NCBI GenBank assembly: GCA_900618425.1
Contig: UZAN01039530.1
Coordinates: forward strand, 33,735 to 97,734
Source: Echinostoma caproni
Lineage: Eukaryota > Platyhelminthes > Trematoda > Plagiorchiida > Echinostomatidae
Length of the DNA: 64,000 nt
Direction of reading: 5' to 3'
Position 1 is the stretch's first letter. Each line of letters starts with the position of its first letter. The position numbers and the translations under genes are program-made. Shown one piece after another: positions 37,143 through 49,800 of the stretch. The notes beneath the pieces are model-generated. The model was not told where the DNA came from, did no database searches, and was given only the letters and a program-made list of their open reading frames with translations.

Positions 37143-37600
37143 TCATTGATTGTAGTAATCACTTGAGAATGTTTTCAGACGTCCGCTGTGACAGGGGCCG
37201 ATTCGTTCTGGCGATGTGTCACCGCAACTGATGGTGAACTGGTAGACAATATGGGAAGCACAATTGTACGGTTGTTTCTGTTTTCNCAAACGGAGTCTTT
37301 TGGTATACGGTATCAATCTAAGCTGTGCTGCAGAAAATGTTCCATACAATGCCGCCTTGAGCTTTTGATGCACATCGTTCATTATATGATCACCTTTGAA
37401 GGCGAGTCCGAAGAAGACGCTATTCTTCGGTAGTTCTCAGACGGAATCAACCGGTGTCTTTTGCCTGCTATGCACATCAATTTCTCTGGGTAACCATTAT
37501 CCAGTAGCGTCCTGCATAGAAAGGCTTCTTCTTCATGAAGACTGTCAGGGGAGCAAATATTTCTGACACAATGGAACAGAACTCTCACCAGATTTCTTTT
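37143..37600 (-). pseudogene. Penelope-like element, linker and GIY-YIG endonuclease relic
   Basis: The minus strand reads RVLFHCVRNICSPDSLHEEE and FLCRTLLDNGYPEKLM (37382-37588). This is the conserved linker between the RT and nuclease of PLEs. After a frame change it reads VHQKLKAALYGTFSAAQLRL and then HIVYQFTISCGDT (37200-37260), the GIY strand of the nuclease. The YIG strand is degraded (SPERIGPCHSGRLK) and the C-terminal Glu helix is not visible, so the end of the element is lost. An N at 37286 interrupts the frame. It follows the RT relic directly, in the same orientation. Confidence 0.8.
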
Positions 37601-37699
37601 GTGTCACTAGCAAATTTTAGGTTTTTTCCCTCCATGTATTCTTCCGGTAGACGGATCTTAATAGGGTGTCATCTGATCGCCTCCTGACCTTATAAAAAT

Positions 37700-38625
37700 A
37701 TAAAAAATTCAAACAACTATTCTTTTCCCCTTCACGAAAACACAGAGGTTTGGGTGGATGGTAATAAATAGTGTTAAAATGGTGCTAAAATGACCAGAGT
37801 AAATAAGAATTAAAATATCATCAACATAAAGTTTGTAGAAAACAGCCATTGAAATATTTTCATTCAAACGTCTTTCAACCAATACAAGAAATACATTAGC
37901 TAATATTGGTTCCAGAGGACTGCCCAATGCTACACCGTCAATTTGTTTGTACGCTGTTTCTTCAAATTCAAAACGTGCTCTCTCTATGCAAACGATGACA
38001 AGATCTTTTATATATGTTTTAATTTTCAAAACACAGCGATGTCGGTACAGTCGCTGTGTTTTCAAAATTAAAACGTATATAAAACATATCACATGGGGCA
38101 TCGATTTTTCGATGCACTCCGAACGTTTTTCGGATCTGACACAATGAATAAGATTTTTTAAATAATCAATGGGAATAGGAAGATGAATATTCATTGAAGA
38201 GATAAAGTCACATAAAAGTCCACTCTTTCGTGGAGAGGAACATTTGTAAGAAGGGAATCAACATCAATGGAAAACATCTTGGGAGAAGATGAATTAAAAT
38301 GTCTGACAAATTTGCGAGTTCAAAAGAATCTTTAATACCGTGAGGCGTTAGACGTTTACCAATAGGTTCCATAATGTCGACCAACCATCGGGCCACTTTG
38401 GGATATGATGATTTCTGCGTGGGGTTTGAGTGGGGTAGCGGCTTTTTAATTTTGGGTGAAGCTCTCATCTGGGGTGTCTCTGTTTCAAGTGGTTTCAGAT
38501 TTTTCATTGAACATCAGAAATGTAGCCATGTCATAGCAGAATGTAAAGCTTTCGGGTAATCATTTTTTTCCGTGAAGATGTTGTTATTAGGCGCGAATCC
38601 ACTTTGAGTTTGCTCTAATCCAACA
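37700..38625 (-). pseudogene. Penelope-like element, reverse transcriptase relic
   Basis: The minus strand shows the PLE RT core in order. PKVARWLVDIMEPIGKRLTP (about 38340-38400) precedes motif A, FSIDVDSLLTNVPLHE (about 38228-38276). IPIDYLKNL follows at about 38150-38180, then the motif B segment YKQIDGVALGSPLEPILANV (about 37895-37955) and motif C, YVDDIL (37811-37828). This domain distinguishes PLE RTs, which are related to telomerase RT, from non-LTR RTs. Frameshifts separate motif A from motif B, and the usual GSPLG glycine is Glu. Between IPIDYLKNL and motif B lies a near-perfect hairpin (38006-38084) that is part of the open frame. The element extends into the endonuclease relic on its 3' side. 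Its 5' end past about 38.6 kb is not recognisable. Confidence 0.9.
38006..38084. repeat. 34-bp inverted repeat inside the PLE RT
   Basis: Left arm 38006-38039 and right arm 38051-38084 are reverse complements at 32 of 34 positions, around an 11-nt loop. Both strands of the palindrome therefore encode a similar peptide (YVLILKTQR on the minus strand, YVLIFKTQR on the plus). Confidence 0.95.
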
Positions 38626-38629
38626 ATAT

Positions 38630-41600
38630 TTCGTTTATTTTTTTATTAGTTTTCTTTGGTAATAATAACACACAGAAATACTTATGGACGCGTCATCTTC
38701 GTCTGACAAAGTAGTTCATTGTGCCACTGCCGGAATATGGAAACCATCTACATATAACCAGCGAGCATTTTTGCTTTGTATCGATTGTTGCATGTCTGAC
38801 CTTGGGCAACATCCACTTGTGTGAAACTAGTAAATCACATCATTCATATTAAATGATTGAGATTATGTGACCAATAATCCTGAATGTCAAACCATTGCTA
38901 TCATTTATTATGAAGCGATCTCTGACGCTCGAATTTGTAAGGTTAATAGGACCAGTTTAATCCCGGTTTCGTTACCGCTTAGTCCTCTGATATGCGCGTG
39001 TGAGTCTCATGGTCAAATGACATAATTAGAACACCCATTTTCTGAATGACACACATCATGATACAGTAAAAATTATGAATTTTGATTTCACCGAGGAGCG
39101 CGAAATTCCACTTTCCATCCACAAGTATACGCCGAAAAGTGATTCCAATAAAAGCTTATCCCACAAAACAAAGAAGGCTTGTGAGAATCAGTCAACTGTA
39201 ATCAACTCAGACAGGTGACGAAGTGAATGTTAGAATAGGCTAGAAAGAACGACGATTTCGTTCGTTACTCTTCCCTTTGTTCTGCGATCATACTGTGGGA
39301 ATCACACAAATTTATAAAGGACTGATAAAAAATACCCGATTTTGTCAACAACTGATGTTATTACGAGATCCAATTTTGTACAGGATGAAAAAATGGCTCA
39401 TAACGAATATCCTTGGTTTGGGTATGAACTAAATGTTCACACTTAGTGATTGCAAAAGCTTATCGCTATGTGACTGTGTATTCATTTTATGATGGCAAGT
39501 TAGTACTCCAATGCTTACTTAGCTGACGTATTACCTAAAAGTTTGAGGAAACGTCTGATGAGATAAATGGATTACATATGAGAAACGTTTGTATTGTTTA
39601 TTTCCAATACAACTCTGGTTTGCACATGAGGCTGTTAACCGTGCAATCGCAGTTTTTCATAGGTTTCGTGATAGAGTTTAACCAGATGAGGCAATATTGT
39701 ATTTTGGGATATATTTTGAAATAGGAGAAACGAGGGGAAGAAATAAAATTTAGCGAGTTTATGCTGCTGCAAAACGATGGTTCTCCAACGATTCAATTAG
39801 AACCTGCAAAATGATCGGTCTAGGTCATGATCGCCGTTGCAAAATTATCGGTCAGCAATGATCTAATGAAAATTTCATGTTTCAAAACATGTACTCTCAT
39901 GCGGGTCTTTACTCTGGTTGTCTTGAACAAAACGAGAAGAGAGCTTTCTTAGGCATTCACATATCTTTTGTATAACCACTATATCACTTGGTGAATTAGA
40001 ACGGCAGGAAGATCTAATTCTGTGGGCATATAACTTGATGACGCACTAGCAAGTATTCTGTGAAGGACTTTCATGGGCTGCACCCATAAAACCGTGGATA
40101 TTAGTTCGATGAGCAAGTTCTGTGAACTTCCGAATCCACAAATTGCACTGTCTTCAACTGCTTTTACAAACCACAATCTGCATGATATAAATTATGACAA
40201 CGATGAGTCCCTATTTAGGAAAATAAATCGTGTAAAGCTTCAAACAACACAATGGTGGAAGAGTGCTTGTGAGACTCGCGATCTAGTACAACGAATATGC
40301 TTAGTAATAATTAAGAAGTAAAGAAGCAATTAATTTTTCAACTTCCAAAAATCGATAATTAAAGAATTTTGACCAATGAAATATGCATTTGATTTTTATT
40401 TGTATTTTGAGACACCTTTTAATCACTCGTTTCTGTTCTCATAAATTGTGGCTTATCAAATATGAACTTATAAATTGAGGGTGTCTTAAGCAGTAGATCC
40501 ATGGTCATCTTTGGTTAGGGATAGCTGCCGTCAGCATAAAAACTATCATAAATACGATGTTCGCTGTATAGCGATTTAATATAATCTTAAAACTGCAGAG
40601 TTCAGAGTTGATTTGCTTTTTTATTATACTTGGTGAACAACTGTTTGGCTTGCAGGTGCTATAACAAATACTTTCATATTTTTACTGAAACACATAAGCA
40701 ATCGACAAAAGTAAAAACAGTCTCATTCACGTAAAAACTGCCTGGAATATCTTAAAACCAGCTCGTTTTGGCATACCCGTACACAAGTGCTTTCCAAAAT
40801 CACGACATATCTCTTCTAACCAACCACAATAAGCCTCGCTTGACGATAGGTGTTAAAAAACCAAAACAGAAGATCAGTTTTCCAATATTTTTGATACGAT
40901 TTTGATCAATTCAACGAAGCAACCAATAAATGTGCCAACATCACGCATAACCAAAGAAAGACTCCTAGAACCACCAAAGCTACTGTTTTGATCTAGATGC
41001 TTTCATTTTATTAATTGGTAGCTCAAGGTTACGACATCTATTAGGATTCTCAGTATGGAATCTATGCTATATTTCCTATCTTGCGATGAGCCTTCAGTTT
41101 AAATTGTCGGTTGGTTTGATAGTGAAGAAAATCTAGGAGCCGTCACGTTCAATGCAAAGGTCATGTTCAACTGTGAATATTTACACAAAACGAATCATCA
41201 TTATGCTGAAACCGAAACACCTTTGAACCTCTAAAAGATCATGACCAGCATTTCATATTTCTGTTGTCCCATTTCTGGCTTTTCAGGAATGTACCGGAGA
41301 TTTTTGGTGAATGCAACATATGCCACATCATAAACTAAAGTAAAAATCAATATTAATCTTGCATTCTCAAATCGATTGCTTAGACTTAACTTCGTTACTC
41401 ATTGTAGATTAGTTGTTTGTTTTACTTATATCACCGTACTGATCTGATTGGAGAACTTTGTATGAATTAGAATAAAAATGAACAAAAATATCTGACTGAA
41501 GGCATTAAATTTTAAAATGAGTACGTGCTACATTCTGTTCTATGATAATTAGCTCTTGTTTTCTATTCCTTGTCATGTGGATGTTTGAGTTGGTTAAAAA

Positions 41601-42180
41601 CGGACTGAAACCTCTTCTTTTGTATAATCGACTTGCAAATTCATGTCGCTATCAAAGGAAAGAAGTAGTTCCATTGAATTTTGATCTATAACTAGCAAAT
41701 TGTTGGGGAAAGATTATTGGATAATACAGAAACATCAGTAGTGGTTAATTTCATAAGTCTAGGCCTGATAGCTATTTTTTGAGGGAAGGGAACATCGAAG
41801 CAAACTCTAAGCGATGAAGTGAATATCCCCGACTTGAACTAGTTGACAAATTAGTAGCACACATGCGCACTATGGCAATTGATTGGAGTTCAGTAGCTGA
41901 ATGAAGTCACCACTATGCTCCGAGGAAAGTATAGTGGGGTCCGGTGAAGAGAATGGATGCTGTCCTAATATAAATTCATTATTATTGAAATGAAACATGC
42001 GTTACTCATTTAGTCATACCATTATTACTGTTATTGCTGAAATTGTTCTGCTGAAAAGAAAACGTGGGAAATTTCAGTGGTACTTCTTTCACCATCATCT
42101 ACGTTGTCGGCATATCTAGTTGATTCACATAAAGCTATAACATTGGGATAACATCCAATAAATCAGCTGCATACTTATAA
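38630..42180. other. unannotated stretch
   Basis: AT-rich DNA with only short frames on both strands. No gene or known repeat recognised. Confidence 0.5.
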
Positions 42181-42189
42181 TAGTTGGTC

Positions 42190-42415
42190 CATCTCACCAT
42201 TAGCGCAGAACCTCTCATGGGAAAACCCTTTACCGGGAGTCGAGCGATATAAATCAAGGGATCAACGGGTTGTTTCTTCGCTTGTACAAACAACGAAAGT
42301 CACTTAAACCGGACCGACTACCCCATTAGCACTCAAACCCCAAGTCCTCAGGACAGCATTTCTGTGAACGTACAGTACTGTGACTGGGCATTGTCCGCTG
42401 TACGAGGGTAGAAAC
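42190..42415 (+). repeat. possible diverged copy of the 50.8-kb SINE
   Basis: The 3' half (about 42305-42405) aligns loosely with the SINE body. An ACCGxxCxxxxxCCxxxxTAGC-type segment is followed by CACTC...CCAAGTCC and then GTGACTG and TCCGCTGT, in the same order as in 50950-51080. The tRNA-like head is not evident, so the call is tentative. Confidence 0.35.
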
Positions 42416-42419
42416 TCCT

Positions 42420-45400
42420 TTATTTTCAGCGCTTTATAGGATTTTGTGTGCTTTTGTTATTTATTTATTATCTACCTTTGACTACTCATTACATGTGCGC
42501 GTCTATCGTGAACCGTGACGATTTGGACTGAAAAATCCCTTAGCGAAGTTTAACTTCTCCGCTTTAAGGACCAATGCCAACTGAATGAGACTCACACATG
42601 GAAGTTCTGACCAAGTTACATAATTTATTTACCAGCTGCTTCTCTTTTTATTCTTCCCGTTTTTGTTTCGATAAAACTCGTCGTCTACCCGTATGATTAT
42701 GCGATGCGAATAATCCGCTCATACTTTGAGATGAACTCAAAATAAAGGTTTGGAGAAGGACAAAAGCAGAAAGTGGAAAACTTTGAGAGGGGCACAAAAA
42801 CCTACATCGTGATTCCTTCATCATCTAAATACACATCTATTCAGCGTGAATGATATGATTGCGAGATAGTTGGATATCAGAAAAATAGTAAACACTGACC
42901 AAATGTCAAATGTATTGAAGCTGCCGGAAGTAAATATCATCCCCATATCTCAAACAGGTTCTCTCTACTGTAATGAACTTACTGTCATTAGCCATGGCGC
43001 CTCAGAAGAAATCAAATAGGAAAATCTGTGTTTGTCAGTCGCCATCAGATTTGCTGTAGATCAAAAAACCTGCCGGTGGGGCGCGTCAAGGTTGCATATA
43101 GCTTAGGAAGATCAGAATCGAGAATGAAGTACAGATTCCGGTAAGCAGTATTGAATTAGAACGAAAGAATATTACGAATTCCTCGTCCTTGTTTCAACTA
43201 CGAAGTACTTTAGTGATAATTGACGACGGTGATTTCCAAAACATTTAGAAGGAAATGAGGTTGGATCGGTAGTGTTGCTATATACTCTTCTTAGCAGCAG
43301 TTGAGATAGATGATAGTTCCCTGGTGATCAAAAGCAAATACATGTCTAAGAAACAATGATGGGAATAGTTCCTTAGGAGAAAATAAAATATGTAGGGACC
43401 ACGGTCATTTATCATCCAGACGTGGTAAACATTTCTCTCAAGAATACACAAATACGATAGCTATCTAATTCTGGCAACTCGGTTGGAGGAAGTCGTCTTC
43501 TTTGACCGAAGTTTCAGTTCCAAGCCCACTAGTTTTAACCAGACGAATGAAACGGGAAATTTATTTGGGATGAGGCACGTGCAACACGCTTACCGGTACA
43601 AAACAAATCGATTCCGCTAAATACATTTGCAGGAGAACATGTCTAAATTCTCCCATAGTAAACCAAGAAACGTTTTTTATAATAAAACTACTTGCACTCC
43701 ACTCTTTAACATTCTTAGTATTTCAAACATAAATGAAAAACCCGGATATGATCGAAACCAGTTTTGTAAATTACCTACAGATAGATGCCAGAATTAGTAC
43801 ATGGTTTAGATGGAACTGATAAATGAGACGTGGAACGGGTCAATGTTTATACATGAAACACAATGCTTTGCTTGTCATTACACATTTTAAACAAAGGCTG
43901 AACCGAGATAAGCTTTTGTCTCATTCCACGGGTTTTTATTGGTAAGCGACAACGTCGGAATCACTCACTGGCAGTCATAATGATTGCATCCAGCTGACTG
44001 TCAACTATGATGGAACTTTTAGCACACACTGTGCAAATAAAGTCAATATAATCAATTTAGCGTGAACATTTATCCCGATTATTATTGAATGTTTTTATGA
44101 ATTCACTCATATTGGACAAATTTGTTTTCCTACAAAACTCGTTATCGAGGAATGACGAACAAAATCAGCATTTCCATCTAAACTTAAAACAAAAACTCGG
44201 CGACTACAAAACTTTTTCGAACATGCGTTGCTTTGTTTTTTTCTAATAACGAAAAAATGTGGGATGTTTTCCTGATAACTACAGGTATGATTACTGTAGC
44301 TAGATGAAGAAACGCATATTGATCTTAGGGGATTTCTTAAACATTAGAGCAGTTTTTGAGAGTACTATTTGGCATACTAATTATTTAATCATTTTCTGTT
44401 TTTTACAGGGCTTAAACCTAATCATATCCAACTCGGTATTCTTTGCAAATGTAGATTGTTCCCTTTGGCCCTCCTGTTTTACTGCATTTCTTCTTTCAAA
44501 TAGCATGCAATACTTGCACAACTAGATCCTTGATTGAACGGATGATGAACCACGAGAAGAGTGAATAAACTCTAAAACCAATGAAATTAGTTACCAATGC
44601 AGTATTTATATCCGAAACCAAAGTAACTTCCACCATTAAAGTAATCACTATTCTAAACCCCAAGACTAACCATTAGCTTGGATGACCGAAAAATGTCCAC
44701 ATGATGTACAGTTGAAGAACGAAAAATAAACAGATCTCACATTTTTAGAATTTTCTATTTGATTTTGTTTTACCTAATACAAATTTGTTTTCTGAACCTG
44801 CCGTGCACCATTGATCCATTACATGACATAGATTCCATTTTTACCAGCTGGAACAAAATTGCACACTAAAACATGATCTTACAAAACCGGAATGATAGAA
44901 TCGTTGTGACTTCGATAGAAGAAAACAATAGTTTAGAGTAAAACGGTGGGTACATTATTTTTTTTATTGCGATTGATATTCTAAAACGCTCAATGATTAA
45001 CCATTTGGCAACACAAATTATTGATTTTCTACCGCTTTACTCTTCCTTACAGCTCTAGTATGGCGTGTTTCCTTGAGATCTGTTGCTGATCTAGCGAAGA
45101 AAAAAAGCTAATTAAAAACTGACAATTGAAAAGGAAATATACTTGCAGGTAAAGAAACATTTTTGCTGAATCTAATATTTTTTTAGAATAAATAATTCGC
45201 ATTACGTCGAGTGGCAATAATCAAAAGGGAAGTATATTCATAGAGGACAGTATGTCTTTTCATAAGGTTTAGCTTTTCATTGGCTTTGTCAGTAATCACA
45301 AGAACCACTCCCGCATCACCGAATAAGATCATTTCGATTGCTGCAGCAAAACCGGTCATCGTCCTATTCAGACCCGTAAATAAGTCTTGTTCTAATAATA

Positions 45401-47185
45401 TTCCGCGTTGCTGAATGAGGTGGTATGAACAAGAAATTCTGTTCACTTTCTATGGTATGGATTTTCCTTTCATTCTAAATATAAGTAAGGAGATATTGTT
45501 ACATGAACTAGAACAAGGTTTATCAGATCCAATTGTTTCCGATTCAGCTGCCTCTTTTTGTTTCACTCATCATAATCTCCGGTGGCAAATAATTAACTTC
45601 AAAGACATAGTAGAAAGGCTTTTGAGTTTCTTCCGTATGAAATTGATCACAGGACATCAAGTTACCGGAACTTAAAAATGAATAACACACAAACAAAGGA
45701 TTCTGCTCTATTTCGACTAATTCAACAACCAGTGTCTTGGTGGGTTTGATTTGAAAAAAGCATTCGATGTGAGGTGAAACTCCGAAAGTTAGTTGAAAAT
45801 TCTGGAAGAGATGCTTTCTGCGGATTATCGCTCTAGCTATGAATACAATCGAGTGCATATTTTTTTCGGGAAGAATCTGGCTATAAATTATTAAACAATA
45901 AATAAGTGTATTTTACACCATTTTTATTTATTGAGTCAACCTTCAGGAACAGTATTATAGCCATACAAAAACTGCTTGACAAGATGGGTGGAGGTGGAGC
46001 GGTTAGGATTGAGGACTTTTGGGTCAACACTTTGATAACCTTAAACACTTTACTATCACGACCCATTGCTGATAAAACAAAAATAACAGCTGTGGTAAAT
46101 TTAACCTGATGCTTACGTTGTCATGCGAATAGCTACTTCAATTTAAGTGTACTGTCTATGATAAATAGAAGAAAAAAATTGCTCACATTCCTTTAATTGT
46201 TCCTACTTATACATATAAGCATTCCGCTCCATAAAACTGCCAAACACCTATTATTCACTGTATAACAACTGCATAACGTGAGAACGGAATAGCAATTGGG
46301 AACTGATCATATTTTTCAACTAACCTGAACACGGTGTGACATCCATTATCAGGGTATAAAAACATGTTTTGAAATGCAAATATTCTAGCACCGAGTATGA
46401 GCAGTTTTGTCCGTCATTGTTTAAATAGTACTACTTACTTTTACGTATTGTTCATTCGTGCAAGGATCGTTACAAGCAAATCCTTGAACATGGAATTTTC
46501 ATAATTTGTTTCTTGATACATCACATCCTCGTTGGGTCTAATGCCAATATTTAATTTTTCGATTACTTCCAGTTTAACTACCAAAGTTCATGAATGATAA
46601 CAAAGTAAAGTCCGTTATCGAAACCAAGCCTCCAGATTTTGAGCTATCACCTGTAATCACTGTGATGAGCCTTTAAGCAGATGTTCACAGTACATCAGTC
46701 AGATTGCTGAAAAAGGAAACCATAAAGAAATTGCAATGTTTTACATCGCCTGAACTTGAAAACTTATCAAACTGTAGTAGTACGAAGTCGAGAATCGGGA
46801 GCATTGGTTCATGAAAGTATTCTGTATTATCTGCAAAACGACCGACTAAGGTCTGAGATAAGCTCTCTGCAAAAGAGGGACTGATGAATCCCTGGCGTGA
46901 TACGCAAAATCTCAACTGCGTAAAACCTTTCCATGTGACATGACANAAAGCAAGCTTCAAACGGACAAGCCATGAAATAGCAACTGTTTCATGGAAAACC
47001 TTGCTGCAAGTAAATTAAAGATTTCGTTTCTACATAGCTAGATGAGGCTGAAACTCGGTGCAGCGAGAGCCGTTCAGAACAGAAACGCGACCACTGAAAA
47101 GCTGGCTTTAGTTCGTAGGCCTTGGACTAATTTTACATAGACAGAAATTGACATATCATAAACTCAATTTATGGTAGGTGGGCAT
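42420..47185. other. unannotated stretch
   Basis: Frames of 60-100 codons occur (45183-45446 -, 45415-45675 +, 45544-45858 -, 46685-46960 -) without recognisable motifs. I see no gene. Confidence 0.45.
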
Positions 47186-47329
47186 TCAAAAGCCTATCCT
47201 AGGTTCTTCACTACCTCATTGAATAAAATGCTTGAAAAATATGGCAGTATCATTAAAACATTTTATTTCGTAGATAAAGGTTTGCCATTCACCGCTACGC
47301 TCCTTCATGAAACAAATACTCAATTAAGT

Positions 47330-47880
47330 TGTTATTTTTCCCCAGGTAAGTTTTTTATTGTTATCCCTCATCAATATTCTGGCAACTAAAATGTTCGCGT
47401 GCTGAAAACATTTGTTTTCAATTAAAAGCGACACATACAAACATTGATGGCGTAGCTACGGGTAGTCCATTAGGTCGAATTGTGGCTAATGTACTTTTAC
47501 GAATGATTGCGCCACATTTCGCTGACGATATCTCCCAGTTCACATTGTAGGAACATTATATGGGTGATATCTTTTAATTGTACATCTTGAATCTCTTTTG
47601 AGAGAGTTTAAATCAATTCATCCTATCCCATGAAGAAGAAACACAAAAGGTAAATTAAAAAGTCGTGGTAAACAAAAAGCAACATGGAATGGTCAGTGTC
47701 TGAATTTCTCTAGTTTACTCGCCCGTAGCTTATAAACATCGACTCGAATAAACTCTGTTCCACCAATCCAGAAACACTTGTTCCGCATAAGCACTGCAGG
47801 AAGAACACCTAAGGAAAAAGATGCTGTTAAACGGTCACCCCGAAAGATTAATTGATATCCATATTACAGAATCTGAAAAA
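47330..47880 (+). pseudogene. Penelope-like element, reverse transcriptase relic
   Basis: The + strand carries the PLE RT from before motif B. CFQ-K-SDTYK (about 47410-47440, with one base lost) leads into IDGVATGSPLGRIVANVLL (47444-47500, motif B). HYMGDIF (about 47554-47573) follows as motif C, so YVDD has become YMGD and one catalytic Asp is missing. Then come the IHP...HEEE region (about 47616-47640), ATWNGQCLNFSS (about 47680-47713), and YSPVAYKHRLE-stop-TLFHQSRNTC (47715-47790), the conserved post-RT linker. Next is EEHLRKKMLLNGHPERLI (47800-47855). Several in-frame stops and frame changes show a dead copy. Sequence before 47330 (frame 47171-47389) may be part of it but has no motif. 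Confidence 0.85.
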
Positions 47881-48412
47881 TGTAATCTATCTCCAACTGT
47901 TCCCCCAAAATGTCATCCATGTCAATCTGTTTTCCAAGGGACATCTCACTAAAATATTTGTGCCCGGAATATGAAATGGGCTCCAAACCGCACCTTCTTG
48001 GCTAATCAATTTCAACTTTTCTCTAATTCTGGAATGGATATGGACCAATTTAAACATGGTTGGCAATTCAGTCTTGTTTTCCATTCACCTACAAGTGTGA
48101 TGACGCAGGCAGAAGCAGAAACAACCGTCGTTTATCACAACGTTTGGTTAAATACATTCCAAAGTAGTTGGTACAACCGATGACTCAACACAAGCCTGAC
48201 AGTCAGCTGGTCACTTGGATTCCGAGGTCATCCATTGCAAAACCCGTCATGAAAACCAAACACAATTGATCTGCATCCTCTTTAAAACCCTCACTGCTGA
48301 ACTAAAATGTAAACGTTTTGACAATTTCTTGTGCGTTTTTAATCAAATGACATCACATTATGTGCACCCAAACGTTGCTGACTCAATCGCTTCACTTCCC
48401 GTGGACTGAACG
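47881..48412 (+). pseudogene. Penelope-like element, GIY-YIG endonuclease relic
   Basis: Continuing from the RT relic in the same orientation, one frame reads YKCDDAGRSRNNRRLSQRLV and then KYIPK-stop-LVQPM (about 48090-48190). This matches the PLE nuclease segment around the YIG strand, with YIGRT collapsed to RSRNN. RSSIAKPVMKTKHN (about 48220-48260) corresponds to the 'SSIARHLxxTGH' segment. The C-terminal helix is blurred. The frame at 48215-48409 ends at a stop close to where the PLE tail motif would sit. The nuclease is broken by stops and cannot be active. Confidence 0.7.
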
Positions 48413-48414
48413 TT

Positions 48415-49640
48415 GTGTTTTTAATTTTACCAGCACTGATACGTTCACTGATGTCAACCCAATCCGTATTGTCATTTATTTGCTTGTTCCTGTTATGTAA
48501 GACATTCAAGAGATGCAATTAGATGTTAACTCAATACACAATATCATAATAGTGTCTCGATCAACAAGTCGAATTCAGATATGCGGAAGTTTCACTTTAA
48601 TAAATTATCTATTTGGGTGGAAATCAAAATTTTTCACGATCATCCCCATTGAAAAAATAAAAATCCTTTAGTAAAAGAGCAGCTGATATCTCCACGGGAT
48701 GATAACAAATTTAAAAAAGCATTTTCTCTAAGCAGTGCATTGTGAAATCACGGCAATTTATCATCGTAATTTAAGCAACAAATATCCTCAATGTGCTCTA
48801 AAAGGTTAACTAATTCCACCCGAGACTTTGACATGTCTTTAAAACCTCTCAACTTTTAAATGCCTAATCCTAATCATGTTATTACTGCCTGGTTAGGGGA
48901 ATCTCTTCTTTTTGGCAGAAATTTATTTGCCTTGGTTTTTATTTGTCCTCGAGATTAACTCCTAGTCATTTTCTCATTACGATGACATTGCCTTCCTGCT
49001 GTTTCGCTACGGTTATGAATGTTGCTGTTCATAGCTTACTTTCTTGGTCCTATATCCACGTTCTTAGTATGCAGAATACAATCAAAAGCGTTCAACCCCT
49101 AAAACCTGACTTTTAAAGTCTTTTAAGGGGTACGCTTTCAATATTTTTTATTCTGACAGTGGTGCCATTCAGATACAGCCTTTTTATTTCCTTTTCCTTC
49201 AGTTGTAGGGATGATCAGAGCTACAAAGTCATGTTTAAAATTTTTGTGTCCCAAACCCCGTTGCGCAGTGGCTTTCACGGTGAATCACACTGGCTTCTAT
49301 TAAAAAATATAATAATCTGCAACTATGCTATGGCAGAAAACTGTACTGGTTTTATTCCAAAGCGTATGGTGCAAAATAACAACGCCTAACATCTTTCCCA
49401 TGTTCGTTAAAACTCCAGAACTGGATGTTATTTCGTCCTGTACACACAGTATCACTTCAAAGCCCTTGAGACTTCACTTTTGACAGCATAGTTTTTAAAC
49501 TTGAGGCCTTAATAACTTTCGTCGTTTTGAAAGACATATTGTGCATCTTCCCTCAAAAGATAGGAGGATACAAAAATTAAACCATTGAATGATTTTCAAT
49601 AGCCAACTGGCATCAACGCCCATCAAACGGTCAGTCGATT
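48415..49640. other. unannotated stretch
   Basis: No recognised gene or repeat. It could include the 3' untranslated end of the preceding PLE, but the terminal-repeat sequence is absent. Confidence 0.45.
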
Positions 49641-49649
49641 CCTATGGAC

Positions 49650-49800
49650 CACATTTGATAATGTTACGGTAGCAAGCTTAGATTACTCCCAACCCGAAAG
49701 TTTTCGGTTCGATTCCTGATAGGGACACAAAACGTACGCACTGCTGACGAGTACCAAACAGGACGAAACAGCTGCCCAGTGCTCTTTGTCGGTTATCACA
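49650..49800 (+). mobile_element. tRNA-headed SINE carrying a hammerhead ribozyme
   Basis: The 5' part resembles a tRNA, with GGTAGCAAGCTTAGA in the D-arm region. A perfect box B follows (GGTTCGATTCC, 49706-49716), then GGGAC as an acceptor-like 3' end. Box A is weak. The 3' part is a hammerhead ribozyme (49727-49789, described separately). A tRNA-like promoter joined to a hammerhead is the architecture known from the schistosome Sm-alpha SINE-like family. Element ends and a poly-A or target duplication are not clear by eye. Confidence 0.75.
49727..49789 (+). ncRNA. type I hammerhead ribozyme, mutated copy
   Basis: Self-cleaving RNA motif. Core CUGACGA (49744-49750) and GAAA (49765-49768) are both present. 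Stem I has an upper helix GCACUG/CAGUGC (49738-49743 with 49777-49782) and a lower helix ACAAA/UUUGU (49727-49731 with 49785-49789) separated by an internal loop, as in natural type I hammerheads. Stem II pairs GUaC with GgAC around CAAACA, with one A-G mismatch. Stem III is minimal (CAG/CUG, no loop), as in schistosome copies. Cleavage would fall after 49776. Base 16.1 is C where U is expected, giving an A-C mismatch at 15.1-16.1, so activity is probably reduced or lost. Confidence 0.85.

Noticed and set aside
39555..39590. CTGATGAG followed about 20 nt later by GAAACG, hammerhead-like
   Set aside because: The intervening sequence forms no convincing stem II and I find no stem I or III partners.
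40201..40230. GATGAGTCCC followed by AGGA, resembling a hammerhead core
   Set aside because: The GAAA strand, stem I and a tRNA-like promoter are all missing, so the match is probably chance.
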